Positions 18,904 to 28,419 of a stretch of 64,000 bases of DNA are shown here, in pieces (positions within the stretch are counted from its first letter, which is position 1; the number at the start of each line of letters is the position of its first letter). Made by a program: the position numbers and the translations under genes. Source of the DNA: Methyloversatilis discipulorum (GTDB lineage: Bacteria > Pseudomonadota > Gammaproteobacteria > Burkholderiales > Rhodocyclaceae); contig NZ_AZUP01000001.1 in assembly GCF_000527135.1 (NCBI RefSeq), forward strand, positions 2,480,001 through 2,544,000. Reading direction: 5' to 3'. Under the pieces are notes generated by a model. That model did no database searches and was not told where the DNA came from. It saw nothing but the letters and a program-made list of their open reading frames with translations.

Positions 18904-19938
18904 ATGAATGTAGTGGTCGTGGATGACGCGCAGGTGAATCTGGTTCTGATGTCTGCGCTGCTGGGCAAGCTGCCGGACGTTGAATCGACCTGTTTCCTGT
19001 CGCCGTCCGAGGCGCTGGAGCATTGCATGCGCGAGGACCCGGATCTGGTCATCGTCGATTACATGATGCCCGACATGGACGGCGTCGAATTCATCCGGCG
19101 CTTCCGCTCCAATCTGGCGCGCACACAGACGCCGCTGCTGATGGTCACCGCCGATCACGAGCGCGAAGTGCGCTACCGCGCGCTGGAGTCCGGCGCCAAC
19201 GACTTCCTGACCAAGCCGGTCGACCGTGTCGAGTTCACCTCCCGCGTCAAGAACATGCTGTCGCTGCGTCGCAGCCAGGTCGTGCTGGCCAACCACGCAC
19301 GGGTGCTGGCCGACGAAGTGCGCCGCGCCACCGCCGAAATTTTCGAACGCGAGCGCGAGACGCTGAACAAGCTCGCGCGCGCCGCCGAGTTCCGCGACCC
19401 GGAAACCGGCGCCCATATCCTGCGCATGGCGCACTTCTCGGCGCTGATCGCACGCGAGATGGGTCTCGACGCCGACATGCAGGAAGCCTTGCTGATCGCC
19501 GCACCGATGCACGACGTTGGCAAGCTCGGCACGCCGGACCACATCCTGCTCAAGCCGGGTCGCCTCGACCCGGACGAGTTCGAAATCATGAAGCAGCACG
19601 CCGCCATCGGCTACGAAATCCTCAAGGACTCCGCTTCGCCCTACATGCAGCTGGCAGCGACGATCGCGCTCAGTCACCACGAGAAATTCGACGGCAGCGG
19701 CTATCCCAAGGGCCTCGCCGGCGAGGCGATCCCGCTGGTCGGGCGCATCGTCGCAGTGGCCGATGTGTTCGACGCGCTGACCTCGTCACGTCCTTACAAG
19801 CAGGCATGGGAGGTCGGTCGCGCGCACGATTTCCTCGTCGCGGGACGCTCTCTGCACTTCGATCCCGACTGCGTGGACGCCATGCTGGATCGCTGGGAGG
19901 AAGTGCAGGAGATCCGGGCACGCTTCCGGGACGACTGA
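18904..19938 (+). CDS. Response regulator with HD-GYP c-di-GMP phosphodiesterase domain
   Basis: A 344-residue RpfG-like regulator. The receiver (1-120) has phospho-acceptor Asp52 and Lys104; a short helix links it to the HD-GYP domain (about 150-340), which has His203-Asp204 (HDVGK), His171, His232, His258-His259 and the GYP motif at 266-268. All expected metal ligands are present, so it should hydrolyse c-di-GMP when phosphorylated. I start at ATG 18904, at the first residue of the receiver fold; an in-frame start at 18838 adds 22 residues. The hybrid kinase follows after three bases and is the likely partner. Confidence 0.9.
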   Translation: MNVVVVDDAQVNLVLMSALLGKLPDVESTCFLSPSEALEHCMREDPDLVIVDYMMPDMDGVEFIRRFRSNLARTQTPLLMVTADHEREVRYRALESGANDFLTKPVDRVEFTSRVKNMLSLRRSQVVLANHARVLADEVRRATAEIFERERETLNKLARAAEFRDPETGAHILRMAHFSALIAREMGLDADMQEALLIAAPMHDVGKLGTPDHILLKPGRLDPDEFEIMKQHAAIGYEILKDSASPYMQLAATIALSHHEKFDGSGYPKGLAGEAIPLVGRIVAVADVFDALTSSRPYKQAWEVGRAHDFLVAGRSLHFDPDCVDAMLDRWEEVQEIRARFRDD

Positions 19939-19941
19939 GTC

Positions 19942-22900
19942 ATGAAGCTGCCTGCCCTCGGGACGCACCGCCTGCTGCTGCGCATCACCGCGCTGTTCGC
20001 CCTCGCTTTCGGCGTCGGCGCAGCGGGTAACGCGCTGTACACGGCCCGCGAACAGGCGGACGAAGCACTGCACCTGCTTGAGCGCAGCGCACTGGCCGAG
20101 ACACGCACCATCGCGGCGGGTCTGGCTGCAGACATCGAATACGACCGCGACGCGCTGGTCGCGCTGCGACCGCGGCTGCCCGACACGGCCGTGCTGACGG
20201 CGGCGGCGCTGGTCACGCCGAGCGGCGAAGTCCTGTCGGCACTCCGACGCGCCGGCGACGGCGCCTGGCGAACGGCCGACACCCGCCCGACCGACGCGCC
20301 GCCGCCGGGCCTGATCGCGCGTGCGCGCGCCGCGGCAGAGGACGACGCGGGGCGGCAGACCATCGTCAGCTGGGTGCCGCTGGTGGCCGGCGGACAGACC
20401 GCATGGCTGCGCACCGAGACCGATACGCCGGAAGCGCGCGAAATGCGTGCGCACATTCTGCGCGACAGCCTGCTGCACGGCCTGTTCGCACTGCTGCTCG
20501 GCGCCGGCGCCCTCTACCTGCTGCTGCGCCGGCCGCTGGCCGCACTGAACCAGTGCACCGACTTCGCCGAAAGACTGGACCACGCGATGGGCGAAACCCT
20601 GCCCACGGCGACCGGTTCGCACGAGACCGACCGGCTCGCCCGGGCACTGAACTGGGCCTCGCTGAGCCTCTACGACCAGCGCAGCGCACTGGCCGAAAGC
20701 GAAGCACGCACCGGCGCGATTCTCGGTGCGGCGCTCGACGCAGTGATCACCTTCGACGGCTTCGGCAACGTGATCGAGTACAACCCGGCCGCCGAACGCA
20801 TGCTGGGCTGGACGGCGGCCGAAGCGATGCAGCATCCGGTGATCGAACTGCTGGTCGCACCTGCCGAACGCGAACCGGGTCAGCACGACCTGCTGCAGTG
20901 GCTGGGCCGCCGCTTCGACGCGGTGATCGGCCACCACATGGAACTGGACATCCGTCACCGCAGCGGTCGCCGCTTCCCTGCGCAGCTCGCCATCACCTCG
21001 ACGCACATGAAGGGACGCGCACTGTTCACCGCCTTCATTTCCGACATCAGCGAGCGGCGCGCGGTGCACGAGCAGATGATGCAGGCGCGTGACGCGGCCG
21101 AAGCCGCGAGCCGGGCGAAGAGCGACTTTCTGGCCAATATGAGCCACGAAATCCGCACCCCGATGAACGCCATCATGGGCATGACCGAACTGGCGCTCGA
21201 CACCGACCTGACCGGCGAGCAGCGCGAGTACCTGACACTGGTGAAGCAGTCGTCCGACACGCTGCTGACGCTGATCGACGACATCCTCGACTTCTCGAAG
21301 ATCGAGGCCGGGCATCTGGACTTCGAACATATCCCGTTCAGCCTGCGCGAAGTGATCGGCAGCATCGTGCGCACGCTCGCTCCGAAACCGGGCAAGCCGG
21401 TTCAGCTCGGCTGCCGCATTGATCCGTCGGTGACCGACGGCGTCGTCGGCGATCCGGTAAGGCTGCGTCAGGTGCTGACCAATCTAATCGGCAATGCGCT
21501 GAAATTTACTGAGCGTGGCAGCGTCGACCTGTCGGTCACGCTCGACAGCCAGGACGACGGCGTGCAGGGCCTGCGCTTCGCCGTGCGCGACACCGGCATC
21601 GGCATTCCCGCGCACAAGCAGGCACTCATCTTCGACGCCTTCTCACAGGCTGACAGTTCGACCACCCGTCGCTTCGGTGGCACCGGTCTCGGCCTTGCCA
21701 TCTGCACGCGGCTGGTCAAGCGCATGGGCGGCAGGCTGGAAGTGATCAGCGCACCGGGTGAAGGATCGACCTTTCATTTCACCGTGCCCTTGACCAGCGC
21801 GCGCGCAGGTGAGCTGGCGTCGCAGGAGACCGGATCGCTGGAACGGATGCCGCTGCTGGTGATCGAGCCCGACCCGACATCGCGCACGCAACTTGCCGCG
21901 CAACTCGCGCAGTGGCAGATGGCGGCACGCGTGTGCGCCGACCTTGACGAAGGCATCGGTGCCATCGTCGCGGCCGAGAGCGAGGCGCAGTGCTTCCGCG
22001 CACTGCTGGTGGCCGAGGACCTCGCCGCACGCGACGGCTGGGCGCTGGTGCATGCGCTGAAGGGACAGTGCGCCGCCGAACTGCCCATCATCCTGCTGCA
22101 CGACGGCGAAGCGCCGAAGGCCAGTGGCCTGCCGGCCGGCATCAGCGGTCTGGTCGCCCGACCGGCGCAGACCGCCGCCCTGCTCGACGCGCTGATGGCC
22201 GCCACCGGCACCGGCACGACCGGCGAGCGGCGCAGCATTCCGGTGACCGAGGGCGGCGAAGGACGGCGCCTCAACATCCTGCTCGCTGAAGACAATCCGG
22301 TGAACCAGACGCTGGCCGTGCGGCTGCTGGCGCGCCTGGGCCACGAGGTCGACGTGGCGGCGAACGGCCTCGAAGCCGTCGCGAAGGCGGCCTGCATCCG
22401 CTACGACGTCATCCTGATGGACCTGCAGATGCCGCAGATGGGCGGCTTCGACGCCACGCGTCACATCCGCGCACAGGACGGCGAGCGGCATACGCCCATC
22501 GTGGCGATGACGGCGCACGCGATGGCTGGCGACCGCGAGAAGTGTTTTGCCGCCGGCATGGACGCCTACGTGTCGAAACCGATACAGGTTCCGGCACTGA
22601 TACGCGCACTGGAAGAGGCATTGCAGAAGCCGGCGTCGGCGCCGGTCGAACACCGCGAAGAGAACATCGGCAAGGCGGACGACACGCACGCCACGCAGTT
22701 CGACCGCGCGTTTACGCTCGGCAATCTGGGCGGCGACGAAGTGCTGATGCGCGACATCATCGTGCTCTTCCTGCGCGACTACCGGACCATGCTGGGTGCG
22801 TTGCGCGAGGCACGGTCGGTATCGCGCGATGCGCTTGCCGTCGAGGCGCACACGATCAAGGGAACGGTGCGCAACTTCGGCGGCACCCGGGCCGCCGGCA

Positions 22901-23043
22901 TCGCCGGGCGGCTCGAACGCAGTGGCGCCACGGCGCCGGACGACGCCGGCACCGACCTGCTGATCAACCAGCTGGAAACCGAAGTGGAGGCCCTGGCCGC
23001 CGAACTGCGGGCGGAACTGCAGGCCGCCCGCGTTGCGGCCTGA
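19942..23043 (+). CDS. Hybrid sensor histidine kinase with PAS, two receiver-like domains and HPt
   Basis: A 1033-residue BarA-like phosphorelay kinase. TM1 is at about 13-35, a periplasmic sensor follows, TM2 at about 175-195, then HAMP, PAS (about 255-365), HisKA with His402 (NMSHEIRTPMN), ATPase with DTGIGIP and GGTGLGLAI, a degenerate receiver (about 635-745), a canonical receiver with Asp827 (LMDLQMPQM), and a C-terminal HPt with His970 (AHTIKG). The first receiver lacks the DhxMP phosphorylation pattern and is probably a pseudo-receiver. It starts three bases after the HD-GYP gene, so the HPt probably passes phosphate to that regulator. Confidence 0.92.
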   Translation: MKLPALGTHRLLLRITALFALAFGVGAAGNALYTAREQADEALHLLERSALAETRTIAAGLAADIEYDRDALVALRPRLPDTAVLTAAALVTPSGEVLSALRRAGDGAWRTADTRPTDAPPPGLIARARAAAEDDAGRQTIVSWVPLVAGGQTAWLRTETDTPEAREMRAHILRDSLLHGLFALLLGAGALYLLLRRPLAALNQCTDFAERLDHAMGETLPTATGSHETDRLARALNWASLSLYDQRSALAESEARTGAILGAALDAVITFDGFGNVIEYNPAAERMLGWTAAEAMQHPVIELLVAPAEREPGQHDLLQWLGRRFDAVIGHHMELDIRHRSGRRFPAQLAITSTHMKGRALFTAFISDISERRAVHEQMMQARDAAEAASRAKSDFLANMSHEIRTPMNAIMGMTELALDTDLTGEQREYLTLVKQSSDTLLTLIDDILDFSKIEAGHLDFEHIPFSLREVIGSIVRTLAPKPGKPVQLGCRIDPSVTDGVVGDPVRLRQVLTNLIGNALKFTERGSVDLSVTLDSQDDGVQGLRFAVRDTGIGIPAHKQALIFDAFSQADSSTTRRFGGTGLGLAICTRLVKRMGGRLEVISAPGEGSTFHFTVPLTSARAGELASQETGSLERMPLLVIEPDPTSRTQLAAQLAQWQMAARVCADLDEGIGAIVAAESEAQCFRALLVAEDLAARDGWALVHALKGQCAAELPIILLHDGEAPKASGLPAGISGLVARPAQTAALLDALMAATGTGTTGERRSIPVTEGGEGRRLNILLAEDNPVNQTLAVRLLARLGHEVDVAANGLEAVAKAACIRYDVILMDLQMPQMGGFDATRHIRAQDGERHTPIVAMTAHAMAGDREKCFAAGMDAYVSKPIQVPALIRALEEALQKPASAPVEHREENIGKADDTHATQFDRAFTLGNLGGDEVLMRDIIVLFLRDYRTMLGALREARSVSRDALAVEAHTIKGTVRNFGGTRAAGIAGRLERSGATAPDDAGTDLLINQLETEVEALAAELRAELQAARVAA

Positions 23044-23697
23044 TCAGCCGAAACGTCGCCGCGCCACACCGGCAACCAGCGCCACGCCGGACAGCAGCAG
23101 CGCCCATGATGCAGGCTCGGGCACGGCGGTGATCGATACGTTGTCGAGCGCCGTCGTCTCCACCACCCCCGAAATGTACTCACCGCGGATGCGCAGCCGC
23201 TGAAGGTCGCCGAGCACCGACTGCATTTGTGCGGCGGAGGCGAAACTGCCGCCAAGACCGCCCACGCGCCAGCTGCCCTCGGCCAGCGACACCGTGAAGT
23301 CGGTCCAGTCGACGCCCGGCTGGTAATCATGCTGGAACACCAGCACCAGGCCCGCGCCATTCACCAGCACCACGTCCGGATCGTCACGCCACTGCGGTGT
23401 CTGCACCGACAGGGTCTGGCTGTAGCGCAGCGTACCGCCGTAGTAGCCGGACAGATCGCCGAGGAAGGATTCCGGTGCTTCGAAGAAGAAGCTCATCGCC
23501 GACGGATCGGTGTAGCGGATGAACTGGCCTTCCTCGTCGTAGTCCGGTGTGAAGGAGCCGCCGAAGGAATCGAAGGGCGGATTGGTGTCGGACACCGTCC
23601 AGCCGTCGTTGCCGGAATCGAAGGTGCTCGACGGCGCGGCAAAGGCCGCCTGGGACGCGCCGAGCGACAGCAGCAGCGCGATGATGTGGGAACGCAT
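23044..23697 (-). CDS. PEP-CTERM sorted exported protein with laminin-B-like domain
   Basis: A 217-residue secreted protein. It has a Sec signal peptide (cleavage about residue 20, AAFA), a beta-rich domain whose STFDSGNDGWTV start and WDD/GWT spacing resemble the laminin B (LamB/IV-type) domain, and a C-terminal sorting signal: VPEPASWALL, a hydrophobic helix, then RRRFG. PEP-CTERM proteins are processed by exosortase/EpsH and are linked to exopolysaccharide and biofilm matrix; no exosortase is in this window. It converges with the hybrid kinase with no gap. Function beyond sorting is unknown. Confidence 0.88.
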   Translation of the reverse strand: MRSHIIALLLSLGASQAAFAAPSSTFDSGNDGWTVSDTNPPFDSFGGSFTPDYDEEGQFIRYTDPSAMSFFFEAPESFLGDLSGYYGGTLRYSQTLSVQTPQWRDDPDVVLVNGAGLVLVFQHDYQPGVDWTDFTVSLAEGSWRVGGLGGSFASAAQMQSVLGDLQRLRIRGEYISGVVETTALDNVSITAVPEPASWALLLSGVALVAGVARRRFG

Positions 23698-23748
23698 GTC
23701 CGACCTCCGATTCCGATGTTGGAAGCCGGCAACCTAAACCTGCAAGGC

Positions 23749-23782
23749 ACGCACGCCACGTGAATATCTCACGGACGTGCGT
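23749..23782 (-). terminator. Imperfect hairpin between gloA and the PEP-CTERM gene
   Basis: ACGCACG and CGTGCGT arms enclose a second stem, CGTGA-ATATC-TCACG, with a small bulge. It lies 14 bases after the gloA stop and could end the long minus-strand operon, but no U-tract follows. Confidence 0.4.
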
Positions 23783-23795
23783 CGTCGGTGGCGAC

Positions 23796-24194
23796 TCAGC
23801 CCGCGGACTGCGAACCGCGCTGGATGAATTCGATCTTGTAGCCGTCCGGGTCCTCGACGAAGGCGATCACGGTCGAACCGTGCTTCATCGGGCCGGCCTC
23901 GCGCACCACCTTGCCGCCGCGCGCCTTCACCTGCTCACAGGTGGCGTAGGCGTCGTCGACCTCCAGCGCGATGTGGCCGTAGGCGTTGCCAAGGTCGTAC
24001 TTGTCGGTGTCCCAGTTGTGGGTCAGTTCGAGCACCGCGCCGTCGGCTTCGTCCTGGTAGCCGACGAAGGCCAGCGTGAACTTGCCGTCCGGATAGTCCT
24101 TGCGGCGCAGCTCGCGCATGCCGAGCACATTGGTGTAGAAATCGATGGAGCGGTCGAGATTGCCGACGCGCAGCATGGTGTGAAGGATGCGCAT
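23796..24194 (-). CDS. gloA: Lactoylglutathione lyase (glyoxalase I)
   Basis: Converts the methylglyoxal-glutathione hemithioacetal to S-lactoylglutathione in the cytoplasm; 132 residues, the usual length for the small bacterial enzyme. The metal ligands His5, Glu56, His74 and Glu122 fall at exactly the positions of E. coli GloA, and the absence of the eukaryotic inserts places it in the nickel/cobalt-activated class. It is the last gene of the minus-strand run, 15 bp after the YgjP-like gene. Confidence 0.96.
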   Translation of the reverse strand: MRILHTMLRVGNLDRSIDFYTNVLGMRELRRKDYPDGKFTLAFVGYQDEADGAVLELTHNWDTDKYDLGNAYGHIALEVDDAYATCEQVKARGGKVVREAGPMKHGSTVIAFVEDPDGYKIEFIQRGSQSAG

Positions 24195-24209
24195 GTGTGA
24201 GTCCTCGTG

Positions 24210-24986
24210 TCAGGGGGCGACGATGCGCCCCGGGTGGTGCGCGCGCAGTTCGCGCCGCGCCGCCTCGAAGCCGGGCAGGATGGCGGCCACGGTATCCCAG
24301 AACGCGCGCGAGTGATTCAGTTCCTTCAGGTGCGCCAGTTCGTGCGCGATCACGTAATCGATCAGCGCCGGCGAGAAATGAATCAGTCGCCAGTTCAGTC
24401 GTATCACGCCCTGCGCGGTGCATGAGCCCCACAGCGTATTGGCCGAACTGAGCACCACACGTTCGGGTGCCACGCCGATGCGCGCACCCAGTTCGGTCGC
24501 GCGGCGGGTGAACAGCGCCAGCGCCTCCTGCTGCAGGAAGCCACACACCGCGTCGCGCACGCGGTCGTGGTCGGCGTCGGCCGGTAGCGGCAGGCGCAGC
24601 ACCTCGTCGTCGATCAACGGGCGCGCGCAGGTGTCGCCGAGGCGCAGCATGACGTGAGTGCCCAGCCAGGGCAGTCGGGCACCGTCGCGCCAGTCGGTGC
24701 GCACTGGGGCGCGACGGGCGCGCACTTCACCCAGCTTGGTGAATATCCAGCGCTGCTTCTCGCGCAGCGCTTCTTCGATCTGCGGCAGCGTCACCCAGTG
24801 CGGCGCAGTCACGCGCAGGCCGGATTCACCGATGGAAAAGCCGATCGAGTTGCGGCGGCTGCGACGCAGGGCGTACTCGATGATCTGCTGACCGAGCACG
24901 ATGTGGCGACCGCGCGGCTGCGGCGGCGCGTTGTCCGGCGTATCGAGCGCCAATTCAAGCTGCTGCGGGCTGTGGGTTTGAGCCAT
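24210..24986 (-). CDS. YgjP-family zinc metalloprotein (WLM/SprT-like)
   Basis: A 258-residue protein of the YgjP/DUF45 family. The zinc site is complete: HELAH with a third histidine in KELNHSRAFW, near the C-terminus. The N-terminal beta-rich half has the family pattern RRSRRNSIGFSIGESGLRVTAP. It is annotated as a metallopeptidase in most genomes, but E. coli YgjP has also been reported as a UTP pyrophosphatase, so the activity is open. The ATG at 24986 overlaps the end of the acyltransferase gene by 32 nt. Confidence 0.8.
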   Translation of the reverse strand: MAQTHSPQQLELALDTPDNAPPQPRGRHIVLGQQIIEYALRRSRRNSIGFSIGESGLRVTAPHWVTLPQIEEALREKQRWIFTKLGEVRARRAPVRTDWRDGARLPWLGTHVMLRLGDTCARPLIDDEVLRLPLPADADHDRVRDAVCGFLQQEALALFTRRATELGARIGVAPERVVLSSANTLWGSCTAQGVIRLNWRLIHFSPALIDYVIAHELAHLKELNHSRAFWDTVAAILPGFEAARRELRAHHPGRIVAP

Positions 24987-25698
24987 AGTGATGCGGGAAC
25001 AGTCTGCGCATTTCACTTTCGATCCAGGCTTGAGCCTGCCCGTTGATCTGTTCCGCCGTCAAGCCCTGCGTGTCGATCGCCGGTCCGATGCTGACCGTGA
25101 TCTCGCCTGGGAGCTTGAGGAAGGCATTGCGCTTCCAGAAGTCGCCGGCGTTGTGCGCGATCGGCACCACCGGCGCACCGGTCACCTCGGCCAGCCGCGC
25201 GCCGCCTATCTTGTAGCGCTTGGTCTGCCCGGGCGGCATGCGCGTGCCCTCGGGAAAGACCGTCACCCAGAAACCGAGGTCGAGCAGTCGTGCGCCCTGT
25301 TCCTCGACCTGCTTCAGCGCGTCCTTGCCGGCACCACGATCGATCGCGATCATCGGCATGCAGCCCAGGCCCCAGCCGAAGAACGGTATGCGCAGCAGCT
25401 CGCGCTTGAACACGAAGGCGACCGGCGGCAGGAACACCTGCAGCGCCATCGTTTCCCATGCCGACTGGTGTTTGCACAGCACCACCGCCTTGCCCTTGGG
25501 CAGGTTCTCGCTGCCGATGACGCGGTGGCGCAGACCGACGATGATGCGCAGCGCGAACATGGTCAGATGCGTCCACAACCCGATCAGGCGATAGCGCACG
25601 TGCGGCGGCAGCGGCCGCGCCACGATGGCGATCAGCGAAAACGGCGGCGTGATGACGATCAGAAAGACGAAGAACAGCAGCGAGCGGACGAAGGCCAT
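24955..25698 (-). CDS. plsC: 1-acyl-sn-glycerol-3-phosphate acyltransferase (PlsC type)
   Basis: Adds the second acyl chain to lysophosphatidic acid at the inner membrane; 247 residues with an N-terminal membrane segment. The four family motifs are seen: KHQSAWE (His77, HX4E rather than HX4D), the RELLRIPFFGWGL block, VFPEGTR (near 144-151) and VVPIAHN. The Glu in place of Asp in the first motif is common in this subfamily. Its ATG overlaps the gmhB stop by one base (TGATG). Position next to gmhB and glyS matches the usual betaproteobacterial order. Confidence 0.9.
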   Translation of the reverse strand: MAFVRSLLFFVFLIVITPPFSLIAIVARPLPPHVRYRLIGLWTHLTMFALRIIVGLRHRVIGSENLPKGKAVVLCKHQSAWETMALQVFLPPVAFVFKRELLRIPFFGWGLGCMPMIAIDRGAGKDALKQVEEQGARLLDLGFWVTVFPEGTRMPPGQTKRYKIGGARLAEVTGAPVVPIAHNAGDFWKRNAFLKLPGEITVSIGPAIDTQGLTAEQINGQAQAWIESEMRRLFPHHYGSNPQPAAA

Positions 25699-26240
25699 CA
25701 GTCGGTATTCACCGTGAGTGCGCGCACATAGGCGGCGAGATTGTCATGGATAGGCGTGCCGGGAGGCAGTTCCGGATCGGCTTCGGTCTTCCCGCCCTTG
25801 CCGGTGCGCACCAGCACCGGCTGTGCACCGGCGGCGACGGCTGACTGCAGGTCGCGCAGGCTGTCGCCGACCACCGGCACGTCCTCGAGGTCGACGTTGA
25901 AGCGCTCGGCGATCTCCAGCAGCATGCCCGGCTTGGGCTTGCGGCACGAACACTTGGAATCGGCCGCGTGCGGACAGAAGAAGATGGCATCGATGCGGCC
26001 GCCGGCCTGTGCCACCGTGCGGTGCATCTTGTCATGGATGGCGGCCAGCGTGTCCATGTCGAACAGGCCGCGGCCCACGCCCGACTGGTTGGTCGCCACC
26101 ACCACGCGCCAGCCCCACTGGTTCAGCAGCGCGATCGCCTCCATAGACCCTTCGATCGGCCGCCACTCCTGCGGCGACTTGATGAACTGGTCGGAGTCGT
26201 AATTGATGACACCGTCACGGTCGAGAATGATGAGCTTCAC
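25698..26240 (-). CDS. gmhB: D-glycero-beta-D-manno-heptose-1,7-bisphosphate 7-phosphatase
   Basis: A HAD-superfamily phosphatase (180 residues) in the ADP-heptose pathway for LPS inner core. The nucleophile motif is ILDRDGVI (Asp7, Asp9), and the zinc-binding loop characteristic of GmhB is present as CPH...CSC. KPKPGM and VVGDSLRDL give motifs III and IV. It lies four bases from the glyS stop and overlaps plsC, so the three are almost certainly cotranscribed. Confidence 0.94.
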   Translation of the reverse strand: MKLIILDRDGVINYDSDQFIKSPQEWRPIEGSMEAIALLNQWGWRVVVATNQSGVGRGLFDMDTLAAIHDKMHRTVAQAGGRIDAIFFCPHAADSKCSCRKPKPGMLLEIAERFNVDLEDVPVVGDSLRDLQSAVAAGAQPVLVRTGKGGKTEADPELPPGTPIHDNLAAYVRALTVNTD

Positions 26241-26244
26241 CCGC

Positions 26245-28350
26245 TCAGTCCTTCAGCTCAAGGCGGGAAATGTCGGCCACTGCATTCATCGCCGCCGCCA
26301 GTTCGCCGAGCAGCGCGAGGCGGTTGGCGCGCACCTTGAGGTCGTCGGCATTGACCATCACGTCGTCGAAGAAGCGGTCGACCGGCGCGCGCAGCTGCGC
26401 CAGCGCGGTCAGTGCTTCGGTGTAGCGGCCCGCGTCGAGATCGGCGCGCAGCGCAGGCTGCACCGCCGTCAGCGCGGCGTGCAGGTCGCGCTCGGCGGCT
26501 TCCGCGAACAAGGCCGCGTCGACACCGACCGCCACGCCATCCGCCTTCTTCAGGATATTCACGATGCGCTTGTTGGCGGCTGCCAGCGACTGCGCCTCCG
26601 GCAGCGCCGAGAAGGCGACCACGGCGGCGAGCTTGGCCGGCACCAGATCGATGCGCGTCGGACGCAGCGCCAGCACGGCGTCGATCGCGCGCGCATCGTG
26701 GCCGGCTTCGCGCAGCAGGTTGCGCAGGCGCTCGAACATGAAGTCGAGCAGCTGCGTTTCGAAATTCGCAGCCTCGCCCTCGCCCACCTGGCCGGCGCGG
26801 AAGCCGCCGCGCGCGGCGGCGACCAGTTCGGCGAGATCAAGCGGCAGCGGCGTTTCCATCAGGATGCGCAGCACGCCGAGCGCGGCGCGGCGCAGCGCGA
26901 ACGGATCCTTGTCGCCGGTCGGGATCTGGCCGATGCCGAAGAAACCGGCCAGCGCGTCGATCTTGTCGGCCAGCGACACGGCGCAGGCCACCGCACCGTC
27001 CGGCAGCGCGTCGCCGGCGAAACGCGGACGGTAGTGCTGCTCGACTGCCTGCGCGACGACCTCGGCTTCGCCGTCGTGCTGTGCGTAGTAGCGACCCATC
27101 ACGCCCTGCAGTTCCGGGAACTCGCCCACCATGTCGGTCATCAGGTCGGCCTTGGCCAGCAGGCCGGCACGCGCCGCCTGCATCACGTCGGCGCCAAGGC
27201 GGCCGCCGATGTCGGTGGCCAGGCGCTGGATGCGCATGACACGGTCGAACTGGCTGCCCAGGCGATTGTGATAGACCACCGCCTCCATCTTCGGAATGCG
27301 CGCGGCGAGCGGCGTCTTCTTGTCCTGCTCGAAGAAGAAGCGCGCGTCAGACAGGCGGGCACGCACGACACGCTCGTTGCCGGACACAATGTTGTGCGGG
27401 TCGGCCACCTGCATGTTGGACACCACCAGGAAGCGGTTCAGCAACTTGCCGTTGGCATCGAGCAGCGGGAAGTACTTCTGGTTGGCCTTCATCGTCAGGA
27501 TGAGGCACTCCTGCGGCACGGCGAGGAATTCCGCTTCGAACTGCGCGACGTAGACGTTGGGGTTCTCGACCAGCGCCGTCACTTCGTCGATCAGCGCTGC
27601 GTCATCGACGTGGTGCACGCCATTGCCGATGTCGGCGCAGACGTGGGCCAGCCGCTGCACGATGAGCGCCCGGCGCGCGTCGAAGGACGCCATCACCGCG
27701 CCGCGCTCATACAGCGCACGCGCGTATTCGTCGGCGTTCGCCAGTGTCACTTCGCCCTCGCCCATGAAGCGGTGGCCGCGCGTGCTGCGACCCGAGGCGT
27801 GGCCGAAGGCCTGGCCCGGCGCGACGCGCTCGCCGTGCAGCATGACCAGACCGTGCACCGGACGCACGAACTGGAAGTCGCAGTCGGCCCAGCGCATCAG
27901 CTTCGGAATCGGCAGCTTCCTCAGCGCGTCGAGCACGATGCCGGCCAGCACGTCGTCGAGCGCGGCACCCGGCACCGTCATCGCGTAGAAAAGCGTTTCG
28001 CTCTTGCCGTCCATGCGACGGGTGAACTGCGGCAGCGCCTCGACCGGAATGTTCTTCGCCTGCAGCTTCTTCAGCAGTGCCGGCGTCGGCTTGCCATCGG
28101 CATCGAGCGCGACGGCGACCGGCATCAGCTTTTCATCGACCACCGCATCGGGCGCGCGATCGGTCACGCCCTGCACGGTCAGCGCAAGGCGACGCGGGCT
28201 GGCGTAGCGGTCCATGCGCGCGTCGGCGGCGGCCAGCTTGCGCTCGACCAGCGCCTTGAACACCGCGTCGGCAAACACCTCGCCCAGACGCGACAGCGCC
28301 TTGGGCGGCAATTCTTCGGTCAGCAGTTCGACCAGCAATGTGGCTTGCAT
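26245..28350 (-). CDS. glyS: Glycyl-tRNA synthetase beta subunit
   Basis: The large tRNA-recognition subunit of the heterotetrameric bacterial GlyRS, 701 residues. It begins [19 protein letters not shown], the conserved GlyS start, with GGAAGAG upstream of ATG 28350; an in-frame upstream start adds 11 unlikely residues. The DALR anticodon-binding region is C-terminal. It follows glyQ after 69 bp. The very long open frames on the opposite strand across glyS and glyQ are composition artefacts. Confidence 0.97.
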   Translation of the reverse strand: MQATLLVELLTEELPPKALSRLGEVFADAVFKALVERKLAAADARMDRYASPRRLALTVQGVTDRAPDAVVDEKLMPVAVALDADGKPTPALLKKLQAKNIPVEALPQFTRRMDGKSETLFYAMTVPGAALDDVLAGIVLDALRKLPIPKLMRWADCDFQFVRPVHGLVMLHGERVAPGQAFGHASGRSTRGHRFMGEGEVTLANADEYARALYERGAVMASFDARRALIVQRLAHVCADIGNGVHHVDDAALIDEVTALVENPNVYVAQFEAEFLAVPQECLILTMKANQKYFPLLDANGKLLNRFLVVSNMQVADPHNIVSGNERVVRARLSDARFFFEQDKKTPLAARIPKMEAVVYHNRLGSQFDRVMRIQRLATDIGGRLGADVMQAARAGLLAKADLMTDMVGEFPELQGVMGRYYAQHDGEAEVVAQAVEQHYRPRFAGDALPDGAVACAVSLADKIDALAGFFGIGQIPTGDKDPFALRRAALGVLRILMETPLPLDLAELVAAARGGFRAGQVGEGEAANFETQLLDFMFERLRNLLREAGHDARAIDAVLALRPTRIDLVPAKLAAVVAFSALPEAQSLAAANKRIVNILKKADGVAVGVDAALFAEAAERDLHAALTAVQPALRADLDAGRYTEALTALAQLRAPVDRFFDDVMVNADDLKVRANRLALLGELAAAMNAVADISRLELKD

Positions 28351-28419
28351 AGCTCTTCCAGAGGGCCGCCGCGGCGGCCTCAAAACAGTTCTGTCGGATC
28401 GGGACGGGAGCGGGACAAC

